From Roseibium polysiphoniae (lineage in GTDB: Bacteria; Pseudomonadota; Alphaproteobacteria; Rhizobiales; Stappiaceae), in the NCBI RefSeq assembly GCF_014842925.1, contig NZ_JACYXJ010000005.1:496001-560000 (forward strand): a DNA stretch of 64,000 nt, given 5' to 3'. This document shows, one piece after another, positions 51,970 to 60,563 of this stretch; positions within the stretch are counted from its first letter, which is position 1, and each line of letters opens with the position of its first letter. Both the position numbers and the translations under genes were made by a program. The notes beneath the pieces were generated by a model, which was not told the origin of the DNA, searched no databases, and saw only the letters and a list, made by a program, of their open reading frames with translations.

Positions 51970-53691
51970 CTAGACCGCCTGCAACTTATCCCGTGACAGC
52001 AGGTCGAGGGACGGCATCAGACCGAGCAATTGGCGGGTGTAGTCATGCTGTGGCGTATCAAACAACGCGTCGCAATCCGACACCTCGCATAGTTCTCCGT
52101 GGCGCATGACGCCGATTCGGTTGCACATCTGACGTATGACGGCCAAGTCGTGGCTGATGAAGAGCATGGTCAAACCAAGCTCCTCCTGCAGATCCTTCAA
52201 GAGGTTCAGGATTTGGGCCTGGATCGACACGTCCAGGGCTGAAGTCGGTTCGTCGCAGATCAGGAACCTTGGGCGTGTCGCCAAAGCCCTGGCAATCGAG
52301 ATCCGCTGCCGTTGCCCGCCCGAAAACTCATGGGGGAATTTCTGGCCAGCCGCCGCCCCTAGGCCAACATGATCGAGAAGGTCGGCGACGATTTGATGGA
52401 CCTCGGAATTGGATGACGCCAATTTGTGGAACTTGATCGGCTCGGCGATGATGTCACGGACACGCATGCGTGCGTTCAGCGATGAGAAGGGATCCTGAAA
52501 GATCATCTGCATCTGGCGGCGCATGGCAAGCACCTGCTTGCGGTCTTTCAAAGACGTCAGCTCTTGCCCCGCAAAGAGGATCGACCCGCCGCTCGGATGA
52601 TAAAGTCCGGTGACAAGTCGTGCGATGGTCGACTTGCCGGATCCGGATTCGCCTACAAGGCCAAAGGTCTCGCCTTCTTGAATGTCGAAACTGACCTTCT
52701 TGACGGCATGAAAATAACGACGCCTAGAGGGTATGATTGACCCGTGGGTTTCAAACCGCATTTCGAGGTCTTTGATCGACAGTAGCGCACCGTTCGCCTT
52801 TTCATAATTGCGGGATTGACCCAGCCAATGCGTCGAGATGTCGATGTGCTTGGTCGGAACACCAGCCTTTTCGATGTAGTTCACTACCGGAAAGCGGTTA
52901 ATGCGAACGTCAGGCCGCGGCACGGCTGAAATCAGGCTCTGGGTATAGGGATGGTTCGGTGCACCCAGGACCTGTTTCGTTTCGCCGTATTCCACCAGCT
53001 TGCCCTGATACATCACGGCAACGTGGTCGGTGATGTCGGCAATCACACCCATGTCGTGGGTGATCACCAGCATGGCGACATTCCGCTCCTCACAGAGCTT
53101 CTTCATCAGTTCGAGGATTTGCGCCTGGATCGAAACATCGAGCGCTGTGGTTGGCTCGTCGGCGATCACCAGCTCAGGTTCAGCGCAAAGTGCGAGCGCA
53201 ATCACGACGCGCTGGCGCATGCCGCCTGAAAACTGATGCGGATATTGCTTGATCCGTTCGGCGGGGTCGGGAATGCCGACCGCGTCGATCAATTCGATAG
53301 CTCGTGTCCGCGCCTCTTTTGCGTTGAAGGGCATATGGGTACGGATCGTCTCGACGAGCTGAGACTCGACGGTTTGAAGCGGATCAAGCGACGTGAGCGG
53401 ATCCTGGAAAATCATCCCGATCCGACGGCCGCGCATCAGGCGCTTTTCCTTGTCGGGGAGATTGTCGATCCGCTGGCCGTGCAGAAAGATCTCACCCTCG
53501 GCAACTCGGCCCGGCTCCTGCAGAAGCCCGATCACCGCATTGCCGACGGTTGATTTGCCGGCACCCGATTCCCCGACGACGCCGAGGACCTTGCCTGCTT
53601 CCAGCTTCAGTGTAACGCCTTCCACGGCGACGAATGTCGACTTCCGGCCCGGGAACTCGACCTTGAGGTCATGAATATCGAGAACGCTCAT
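51970..53691 (-). CDS. Dipeptide-type ABC transporter ATPase, fused DppD-DppF
   Basis: The 573-residue protein contains two complete ATP-binding cassettes. The first (about 1-255) has Walker A GESGAGKST, signature QFSGGMRQRV and Walker B ADEPTTALD. The second (about 300-560) has Walker A GESGSGKST, signature EFSGGQRQRI and Walker B CDEPTSALD. An oligopeptide-type linker follows the first (HPYTQSLISAVPRPD). Fused peptide or nickel/glutathione transporter ATPases of this kind power the adjacent permease pair. It is last in the minus-strand operon that starts with the binding-protein gene at 57324. Confidence 0.93.
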   Translation of the reverse strand: MSVLDIHDLKVEFPGRKSTFVAVEGVTLKLEAGKVLGVVGESGAGKSTVGNAVIGLLQEPGRVAEGEIFLHGQRIDNLPDKEKRLMRGRRIGMIFQDPLTSLDPLQTVESQLVETIRTHMPFNAKEARTRAIELIDAVGIPDPAERIKQYPHQFSGGMRQRVVIALALCAEPELVIADEPTTALDVSIQAQILELMKKLCEERNVAMLVITHDMGVIADITDHVAVMYQGKLVEYGETKQVLGAPNHPYTQSLISAVPRPDVRINRFPVVNYIEKAGVPTKHIDISTHWLGQSRNYEKANGALLSIKDLEMRFETHGSIIPSRRRYFHAVKKVSFDIQEGETFGLVGESGSGKSTIARLVTGLYHPSGGSILFAGQELTSLKDRKQVLAMRRQMQMIFQDPFSSLNARMRVRDIIAEPIKFHKLASSNSEVHQIVADLLDHVGLGAAAGQKFPHEFSGGQRQRISIARALATRPRFLICDEPTSALDVSIQAQILNLLKDLQEELGLTMLFISHDLAVIRQMCNRIGVMRHGELCEVSDCDALFDTPQHDYTRQLLGLMPSLDLLSRDKLQAV

Positions 53692-53701
53692 GCTGACCTC
53701 C

Positions 53702-54688
53702 CTATCGCAGTTTCGGGTTCAGGGCGTCGCGCAGCCAATCACCCAGAAGGTTGACGTTGAGAACCAGCAGCGCCAGGGCCAGCCCGGGGAAGATCGCGAT
53801 CCACCACTCGCCGGAGTAAAGGAAGTCGTTGCCGATGGAGATCAGTGTGCCCAGCGAAGGCTGGGTGGGCGGCATGCCGACACCGAGGAACGACAGCGTT
53901 GCTTCGGTCACGATCGCCAAGGCCAGGTTGATCGTGGCGATGACCAGCACCGGCCCGGTGACGTTGGGCAGGATATGACGGACCATGATGATCACTGACG
54001 GAATGCCGATCACGCGTGCGGCCTGAACATATTCCTTGTTCTTTTCCACCATGGTCGAGCCGCGCACCGTGCGGGCGTATTGAACCCAGAAGGAGAGCGC
54101 GAGGGAAAAGATCAGGATCCAGAACGAGAAGACTTCGCGGTCGATGCCACCGAAGATGCCGCGCGCTGCCCCGTCCACGAGAAGCGCGATCAAGATCGCC
54201 GGAAAGGTCAGCTGAATGTCGGCGATGCGCATGATGACGGCATCCACGCGCCCGCCCATATAGCCTGCAACCAGACCAAGGCTGATACCGAGAACGGCCG
54301 CCGCGATCACCGAGCAAAAGCCTACGATCAGCGAGATCCGCATGCCGTAAAAAATACCTGACAGCAGGTCGCGGCCCTGGTCGTCTGTTCCCAGGAGGAA
54401 ACGCGGATCCGCATATTCCATCCAGACCGGCGGCACGCGGGCGTCCATGATCGATAGCGTGGCCAGATCAAAGGGATCATGAGGAGAAATCCAAGGAGCG
54501 AGGAGTGCCAGCAGAAACAATGTCGCAGTTCCCAGTGCGGCTGCGACCGTCACCTTTGATCGCAGGAACGAGTGAAAGATGTCGCTGTCCAGGAAAGCAG
54601 ACATGCTGCTGCGCCGGGGTTCCACCGACGCTTCCGGGGTTCTGTCTGCGACCGCGGCCTTGACGTCTTCGTTGCCGAATAAAGGCAT
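53702..54688 (-). CDS. Dipeptide-type ABC transporter permease (DppC-like)
   Basis: The 328-residue permease has an N-terminal cytosolic tail, six membrane helices and the OppC/DppC pattern LGTDDQGRDLLSGIFYGMRISL. The EAA-type loop is YVQAARVIGIPSVIIMVRHILPN, and TEATLSFLGVGMPPTQPSLG lies near the C terminus. It lies between the DppB-like gene (13 bp) and the fused ATPase gene. Confidence 0.93.
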   Translation of the reverse strand: MPLFGNEDVKAAVADRTPEASVEPRRSSMSAFLDSDIFHSFLRSKVTVAAALGTATLFLLALLAPWISPHDPFDLATLSIMDARVPPVWMEYADPRFLLGTDDQGRDLLSGIFYGMRISLIVGFCSVIAAAVLGISLGLVAGYMGGRVDAVIMRIADIQLTFPAILIALLVDGAARGIFGGIDREVFSFWILIFSLALSFWVQYARTVRGSTMVEKNKEYVQAARVIGIPSVIIMVRHILPNVTGPVLVIATINLALAIVTEATLSFLGVGMPPTQPSLGTLISIGNDFLYSGEWWIAIFPGLALALLVLNVNLLGDWLRDALNPKLR

Positions 54689-54701
54689 GATGTTTCTCCG
54701 C

Positions 54702-55676
54702 TCAGGCCCGTCCGATCCGCAGACGCGGGTCGATCACGAAATACAGGATGTCGACGATGAAGTTGATCGCGACGAAAAGGAAAGCGGTCAAAAGCAGATA
54801 GGCTGCCATGATCGGTATGTCGACGTTCTGCACCGCCTGCAGGAACATCAGCCCCATGCCGGGCCATTGGAAAACCGTTTCCGTGATGGTTGCAAAGGCG
54901 ATGATCGAGCCGAGCTGCAGGCCCGTGATCGTTATGACTGGGACCATGGTGTTCTTGAGCGCATGGCGGAAATTTACGATCCGGTCGGGCAGGCCGCGGG
55001 CTCTGGCGAACTTGATGTAGTCGGTCCGAATGACCTCTAGCATCTCTGCACGGATCAGGCGCATGATCAGCGTCATCTGGTAAAGGCCAAGGGTGATCGA
55101 CGGCAGGACCAGAGCTTTCAGGCCGGAGATCGTGAGGAAGCCGGTGGTCCACCAGGAACCAACCTCGACAACCTCGCCGCGGCCAAAGCTGGGCAGCCAC
55201 TGTAGGGTCACGGAAAACAGGAAAATCAGCAGAATGCCGATGAAAAAGGTCGGCAGGGAAATGCCGACGAGCGAGACCGACAGGAACAGTTTGGACAGGG
55301 CGGCTTCGCGGTTCAGGCCCGCGTAAATGCCCATGGGAATGCCGACGACCAGGGCGAACAGGGCGGACATGAAACTGAGCTCAAGCGTCGCCGGGATTCG
55401 TTTGGCGAACAGATCCGAGACAGGCTGCCGGAACTGATAGGAGGTTCCGAAGTCGAACCGCGCGGCGTCGGTGACAAACCGGAAAAACTGGACTGGGATC
55501 GGGTCATTGAGCCCAAGCCGCTCGCGCAGGGCTTCGCGTTCCTCGATGGATGTCTCGATGCCGACCATCTGGTTGACCGGGTCGCCGACAAAACGAAACA
55601 GCGTGAACGCGAGCAGGGCGACGACCAACATGACAATCATCGCCTGCAGCAGGCGACGTATTGCAAAACCAAACAT
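54702..55676 (-). CDS. Dipeptide-type ABC transporter permease (DppB-like)
   Basis: The 324-residue permease shows the OppB/DppB N terminus (MFGFAIRRLLQAMIVMLVVA), the LGLNDPIPVQFFRF periplasmic motif and the EAA loop YIKFARARGLPDRIVNFRHALKNTMVPV. I chose the ATG at 55676; the frame is open to 55811, but that region contains the hairpin and the end of the binding-protein gene. The extra upstream residues would not fit the family. Confidence 0.93.
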   Translation of the reverse strand: MFGFAIRRLLQAMIVMLVVALLAFTLFRFVGDPVNQMVGIETSIEEREALRERLGLNDPIPVQFFRFVTDAARFDFGTSYQFRQPVSDLFAKRIPATLELSFMSALFALVVGIPMGIYAGLNREAALSKLFLSVSLVGISLPTFFIGILLIFLFSVTLQWLPSFGRGEVVEVGSWWTTGFLTISGLKALVLPSITLGLYQMTLIMRLIRAEMLEVIRTDYIKFARARGLPDRIVNFRHALKNTMVPVITITGLQLGSIIAFATITETVFQWPGMGLMFLQAVQNVDIPIMAAYLLLTAFLFVAINFIVDILYFVIDPRLRIGRA

Positions 55677-55699
55677 GGCGGCTCTTTCCAGGAAATGTG

Positions 55700-55729
55700 C
55701 CATGCCCCCAGCTTGCGCCGGGGGCATGG
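55700..55729 (-). other. Strong hairpin between the binding-protein and DppB-like genes
   Basis: CCATGCCCCC and GGGGGCATGG pair perfectly around a ten-base loop, in the 61-bp gap between the solute-binding protein gene and the first permease gene. No T tract is present on the minus strand. It likely raises binding-protein expression over the permeases. Confidence 0.75.
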
Positions 55730-55737
55730 TGATCGAT

Positions 55738-57324
55738 TTAGTTCTTGGTGACGAACCGGAAGTGGAACTGGTTGTCAGCGCGCTGGGCGAGCTCGACACC
55801 TTCAGCAACACCCCATGCCAGACCCTGCTGATGAAGCGGGATATGAGCCACGTCGTTGTTGGACAGTGTGTAGGCCTCGGCGATCAGCGCATCACGCTTG
55901 TCCGGATCGTTCTCGACTAGGATCTTGTCTGCGAGAGCGTCGACTTCGGCGCTGCAGTAGCCGCCGAGGTTGAAGGCACCGCCCTTGCCGGCTTCATCGC
56001 GGCACTGGATCAAGTTGTCCAGGATGTTCCAGCTGTCGAAGGAGCCGGGGGTCCAGCCAAGCAGGTAGAAGGAGGTGTCGAAACCGCCCGATGCCAGAAC
56101 CTTGGCGAAGTACTTCGCCTTCGGCTGGGCGTTGAGGTCAACCTTGATGCCGATGCGTGCCAGCATGGAGGCAACCGCCTGACAGATGGCCTCGTCGTTG
56201 ACGTAGCGATCGTTCGGGCAGTCCATGCCAACGGAGAAGCCGTCGGCATAACCGGCTTCGGTCAGAAGCGCCTTGGCCGCATCCGGGTCATAGGGAAGAC
56301 GCTCGAAGTCGCCGGACTTGGCGAACAGGAACGGCGAAATCATGATTGCGGACGGCGTGGACAGGTCGCGCATGATCTTGCGCTTGATGCCTTCGATGTC
56401 GATTGCCTGGTAGAACGCTTTGCGGACGCGAACGTCCTTGAACGGGTTCTTGCCCTTGACGTCGGAATAGATCAGCTCGTCGCGCATCTGGTCCATGCCG
56501 AGGAAGATGGTGCGCAGCTCAGGACCAGTCATTGCCATCGTGCCGGCATTGTCATTGACGCGTTTCACGTCCTGAACCGGGATCGGATAAACCATGTCCA
56601 GCTCGCCGGACAGCAGCGCTGCAACGCGGGTCGCATCGGAGCCGATTGGCGTGAATTCAACACCATCCAAATTGTGCGTGGCTTCATCCCACCAGCCGTC
56701 ATACTTTTCGTAGACGGTCTTTACGCCCGGCTCATGGCTGACAAGCTTGAAGGGTCCGGTGCCGTTGGCATGCAAAGCGGCGTAGTTCGGAGTCGTATCG
56801 GAAGCAGAGGTGATGGCCACGGCATCGTTTGCCTCGGTCCATTCCTTGTCCATGATGTACCAAGTGTCCCACTCATAGTGAAGAATGGGATTAGGTCCAG
56901 CCAAGACGAAGTCGACTGTGTGATCGTCAACAATCTCGACCTTCACGTCGCTGCCAACGCGCTTGGCAAGGTCGGACCCTTCGCCATGCAGACGCTCAAC
57001 GGAGAAGGCGACGTCTTCAGCCGTGAAATCGTTGCCATTGTGGAACTTCACGCCTTCGCGCAGGTGGAAGCGCCAACGGTTCGGCTCGACCACTTCCCAG
57101 CTCTCTGCAAGGGACGGCTCGATTTCCAGGTTTTCATTGCGGCGAGTCAGACCCTCATACACATTGCCGAGTGCCGACAGGGTGAAGGTCTCATTCAAGC
57201 TGTATGGATCCAGCTGGTTCAAGGCGCCCTGAAATGCGAATTTCAAGGTTTCGGCATGGGCCGCCGAAGCGGTCAGGCCAGTGGCCAAGATGGCCGAGGC
57301 AAGTCCCAGGTTAAGTTTGTTCAT
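55738..57324 (-). CDS. Dipeptide-type ABC transporter, family 5 extracellular solute-binding protein
   Basis: A 528-residue exported protein with a signal peptide (cleavage near AAHAE) and the SBP family 5 landmarks LNQLDPYSLNETFTLSALGNVYEGL, PSLAESWEV, GVKFHNGNDFTAEDVAFSVERL, GTGPFKL and DVRVRKAFYQAID. Members bind peptides, nickel, glutathione or similar ligands; the ligand here is unknown. GAGGGGA precedes ATG 57324. First gene of the operon; the ArgE-type gene lies 147 bp upstream on the same strand. Confidence 0.93.
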   Translation of the reverse strand: MNKLNLGLASAILATGLTASAAHAETLKFAFQGALNQLDPYSLNETFTLSALGNVYEGLTRRNENLEIEPSLAESWEVVEPNRWRFHLREGVKFHNGNDFTAEDVAFSVERLHGEGSDLAKRVGSDVKVEIVDDHTVDFVLAGPNPILHYEWDTWYIMDKEWTEANDAVAITSASDTTPNYAALHANGTGPFKLVSHEPGVKTVYEKYDGWWDEATHNLDGVEFTPIGSDATRVAALLSGELDMVYPIPVQDVKRVNDNAGTMAMTGPELRTIFLGMDQMRDELIYSDVKGKNPFKDVRVRKAFYQAIDIEGIKRKIMRDLSTPSAIMISPFLFAKSGDFERLPYDPDAAKALLTEAGYADGFSVGMDCPNDRYVNDEAICQAVASMLARIGIKVDLNAQPKAKYFAKVLASGGFDTSFYLLGWTPGSFDSWNILDNLIQCRDEAGKGGAFNLGGYCSAEVDALADKILVENDPDKRDALIAEAYTLSNNDVAHIPLHQQGLAWGVAEGVELAQRADNQFHFRFVTKN

Positions 57325-57471
57325 GTTCCCCTCGCGGTGTTCCGGTTTCCGGATTTGCAAGCCCCGCAGCCGGGGCCCGAACTTGGACGCAGAAACGACG
57401 ATCTGCGAAAAATTTCAGCATGCATCATGGCGCGTCATTTTTTGGCAGTCCACCCCTATCTTGAAGAAATT

Positions 57472-58629
57472 TCAAGACAATTTCGTTCGTAACCGTTCGA
57501 GAAAAGCCTGGCACTTCTCGAGTTCCGCAACGTCTATAAACTCATCGGACTGGTGCGCCTGGTCGATGGATCCGGGACCGCAAACGACGCTGGAAAGACC
57601 TCGCTCCTGAAACTGTCCGCCTTCCGTTGCGTAGACCACGACGTGGCTGGCGTTGTCGCCGGTGAGCTGACGCACGAGTTCCTCGGCCGCGCCATTCTCC
57701 TCGGGTCTCAGACCTGGAACGTCGGCCGTCTCCGTCACCTCGATGTCACATGCCTCGGCGATCGCTTTCATGCCCGGGAGCACGTCCTCTTCGACGAAGC
57801 TGCGGTACCGCGCGACCCACTCTTCACCGCTCTCGGTCGGCAGAAGACGGATGTCCGTTACGAACTCACATTCAGCGGCCGTGATGTTATGGGCGCTGCC
57901 GCCTTTGATCGTGCCACAATGGAGTGTGGTGTAGGGGGGATCGAAGGGGCAGTCGGGATCGGCCCGTTCCTTGTTCTCTGCGGTGCGGGCATCCATCCAG
58001 GAAATCAGCCGGGCTGCCACCGAGATTGCTGAAACCCCGCGGTCCAACTGGCTGGAGTGAACGGAATGGCCGAGGATACGGGTCTTCAGCACCTTGATGC
58101 CCTTGTGGCCCGTCACGACCTGCATGTTGGTCGGTTCCCCAACGATGACACACCGCGGCTTCAGCCCCGCTTCAAGCATACGCTCGATCATCGGTGGCGC
58201 ACCGAGACAGCCAACTTCCTCATCGTAGGAAAGGGCGATGTGAATGGGTGCCTTGAGGTTTGATGTCAGCATGTTCGGCACGTCGGCGAGCACGCTCGCG
58301 GCAAACCCCTTCATGTCGGCAGAGCCCCGTCCGTAGAGCCGTCCGTTGTCAGCGCGCAAGACAAAGGGTTCCGAAGTCCAGTCCTGGCCGACGACGGGGA
58401 CGACGTCCGTATGGGCTGACAGCACCACGCCCCCGTCCACATCCGGACCGATGGTCGCAAAAAGGGCCGCCTTTTGACCGGTCTCGTCATAGACACGGGT
58501 GGAAGCAATGTCATTGTCGGCGAGATAAGTCTCGACAAAGTCAATCAGATCGAGATTGCTGCGATCGGAAACCGTGGGAAAGCTGACGAGCTTCGCCAGC
58601 ATTTCGGTGGGGGAATAGCGGGTTGCCAA
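57472..58629 (-). CDS. argE: Acetylornithine deacetylase/ArgE-type M20 peptidase
   Basis: The 385-residue zinc hydrolase has the M20 metal motifs SAHTDVVPVV, the bridging Asp in GRGSADMKGF, and catalytic/metal acidic residues in SYDEEVGCLGA and GEPTNMQVVTGHKG. The C-terminal metal His is in GPGSIDQAHQSDEFI. It resembles ArgE of alphaproteobacteria (acetylornithine to ornithine), but adjacency to a peptide-type ABC operon means other N-acyl amino acids are possible. Start: TTG at 58629, with GGAGG five bases upstream; GTG at 58704 is an alternative. Confidence 0.85.
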   Translation of the reverse strand: MATRYSPTEMLAKLVSFPTVSDRSNLDLIDFVETYLADNDIASTRVYDETGQKAALFATIGPDVDGGVVLSAHTDVVPVVGQDWTSEPFVLRADNGRLYGRGSADMKGFAASVLADVPNMLTSNLKAPIHIALSYDEEVGCLGAPPMIERMLEAGLKPRCVIVGEPTNMQVVTGHKGIKVLKTRILGHSVHSSQLDRGVSAISVAARLISWMDARTAENKERADPDCPFDPPYTTLHCGTIKGGSAHNITAAECEFVTDIRLLPTESGEEWVARYRSFVEEDVLPGMKAIAEACDIEVTETADVPGLRPEENGAAEELVRQLTGDNASHVVVYATEGGQFQERGLSSVVCGPGSIDQAHQSDEFIDVAELEKCQAFLERLRTKLS

Positions 58630-58721
58630 TGGCACCTCCGGCTTGAAGAGAGTGGATGTGGCCGAAGCGTCGGGGCCGACGCGCGAATGAAACCCTTTGC
58701 GCACCTCTTTTTCAAGATCCT

Positions 58722-60443
58722 TTAAAGACTGGCATTTTCTGCTTTGGAAGGGTCACTTCGCGTCTGCGTCGGTCTTTCAAAAGGTCCAAAGTCTGAAAAA
58801 CAGACCACTTCAAGCGCCGCCTGGCGTCCGCGCACAACCACCGAGCGGCGAGAACTCTCGACCCCTGCGCTGACCGCTGCGACCTCCAGCAGTTCGCGTG
58901 AGATCGCAGCCATGGCATTCTCTTCCTTGGCAACGCCCTCGAGCCGGGCCGCCACATTCACCACGTCTCCAAGGGCGGTCAGGCCGGAAGCGGCACCGCT
59001 TTTGCCATCAAGTCCAATGCGGCCAAGGATGGCGGTCCCGCCGTGAAGGCCCACGGCAACGCGCAAGGGGGCATCGAGATGTTCGGCCAGATCGTCATTC
59101 ACGCGTGAGAGCTCTTCGGAAAGATCGGCAAGCGTCGCGAGCGCCGAGTGCACCCCGGCTTCGAAAGAGGTTTCGACGCCATATAGGGCCATGATGCCGT
59201 CGCCCATGATCTTGTCGACCATGCCGCCGTTCTTCTTGATGATGCGGACGACGCCGTCCACGTAGCGATTGAGAATGAACACCACGTCAAATGGCAGCTT
59301 GCCCTCGCTCAGGGACGTAAAGCCGCGCAGATCGATGAACATGATCGCGATCTTTTGTTCGACGCCCCAGCGATAGCGATCCAGAAGGCCTTCGCCGCTG
59401 ATGGCCCGTCCGGCAGAGAACAGCGGCCGGACAGTCATGTCGGATGTCGGACGAATCTGGCAGGCGAGTCGGACATTGCTGCTGGCTCCGATGCGCTTGA
59501 GGACTTGTGCCTCGGTGCTTCCCGGGTCTTTGATCGTCGCCTGTCCCGACAAGATAAGCGTTCGGCAGGTTGAGCACCGCGCCCGCCCGCCGCAAATCGA
59601 CATGTGCGGAATGCCCTTCATCCGGCTGATCTCCAGAAGCGTCGGACCGGGAACCGTCTTGATCGTTCGGGTGTCGAGATAGCGAATGGAAATGCGATGA
59701 CGCAGGGCGTCTACGACCTTGCGAAGAATGAAAAACAGAACGAGTCCGGCTGCGATCGCATAGAAAACGCCCCTCGCAGCCTCCGTGATCGTAAAAAGCT
59801 CGGCCTGCTGCGCTGCGGTGATATTGACCTTGACCTTGCCTTCAAGGACGAGCCGGCGCGCGGCGGAAATCCAGCCTGTGAGGGCGAGCAGGGGGATCAT
59901 GACGGCAAGGAGGAACAGCGGAATCCTGATTGCGGCATACCAGCTCTTCATTCTCAGCCAGTAGTGCAGTCCAATACAGCCGTGAAGCCAGACGATGACA
60001 AGAAGACTGCTTTGCAAAAAGGCGTGATTTGGCCAGAGAGCAGAAAGCGTGTGTTGATAGTCGATGTAGGAATGAAAGGCGGCTTCTGCACCGCGGGTGG
60101 TGACAATGTGCTTGATCAAAACGTAAGGGATCAAAAGGCCAAGGACGATTTGGACAGCCTCCCAGATTGGCATTTTGAAGGTTCTGCGCCTTGCGATTTT
60201 CCACAATGCCAGGGCGACGTGAGTGGTCAGGGCGCCATAGAGAACCCAGCCGCCAATCTTTGAGTGCCAGATGGAATAGCGTAGATCCTGCCCCCAGTTC
60301 ATCGCCGCCAGAGAAATATTGCCAAGCGCATGATTGAGAAAATGCAGTGACACGAAAACGAACAGAACCAGCCCGGCGTAAAGACGAAGCTGTTGTTCAA
60401 TGGAGCCTGCACCTGGCGGGTGCCGTTTCATCTTCGCGGTCAT
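58722..60443 (-). CDS. CyaC-like adenylate/guanylate cyclase with haem-type membrane anchor and [2Fe-2S] domain
   Basis: The 573-residue protein has three parts. Residues about 20-245 form about six membrane helices with many histidines (HFLNH, THVAL, NHAF, LHGCIGLHYW), resembling the succinate dehydrogenase cytochrome b anchor. Residues about 255-345 are a plant-type ferredoxin domain with cysteines at about 284, 290, 293 and 328 (C-x5-C-x2-C...C). Residues about 360-545 are a class III cyclase with FIDLRGFT and DKIMGDG, so the metal aspartates are present (about 371 and 415). This matches the redox-regulated CyaC cyclases described in Sinorhizobium. Divergent from the FAD oxidase gene. Start ATG 60443; 60431 possible. 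Confidence 0.85.
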   Translation of the reverse strand: MTAKMKRHPPGAGSIEQQLRLYAGLVLFVFVSLHFLNHALGNISLAAMNWGQDLRYSIWHSKIGGWVLYGALTTHVALALWKIARRRTFKMPIWEAVQIVLGLLIPYVLIKHIVTTRGAEAAFHSYIDYQHTLSALWPNHAFLQSSLLVIVWLHGCIGLHYWLRMKSWYAAIRIPLFLLAVMIPLLALTGWISAARRLVLEGKVKVNITAAQQAELFTITEAARGVFYAIAAGLVLFFILRKVVDALRHRISIRYLDTRTIKTVPGPTLLEISRMKGIPHMSICGGRARCSTCRTLILSGQATIKDPGSTEAQVLKRIGASSNVRLACQIRPTSDMTVRPLFSAGRAISGEGLLDRYRWGVEQKIAIMFIDLRGFTSLSEGKLPFDVVFILNRYVDGVVRIIKKNGGMVDKIMGDGIMALYGVETSFEAGVHSALATLADLSEELSRVNDDLAEHLDAPLRVAVGLHGGTAILGRIGLDGKSGAASGLTALGDVVNVAARLEGVAKEENAMAAISRELLEVAAVSAGVESSRRSVVVRGRQAALEVVCFSDFGPFERPTQTRSDPSKAENASL

Positions 60444-60563
60444 TGTCTGGAGATGTCTTTCCGGTCTGGACCAAAATCTGGCGCACGCCTTGCTTTTGGA
60501 AGACGCTGCGCGGATTCTGACCGTCTTGCGCCCGGATGCAAGCCCCTCCCAGGAGAAATCCCA

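Noticed and set aside
53739-54317. A 192-codon frame on the minus strand inside the DppC-like permease gene
   Set aside because: It is a different frame of the same gene; the DppC-like protein is unambiguous.
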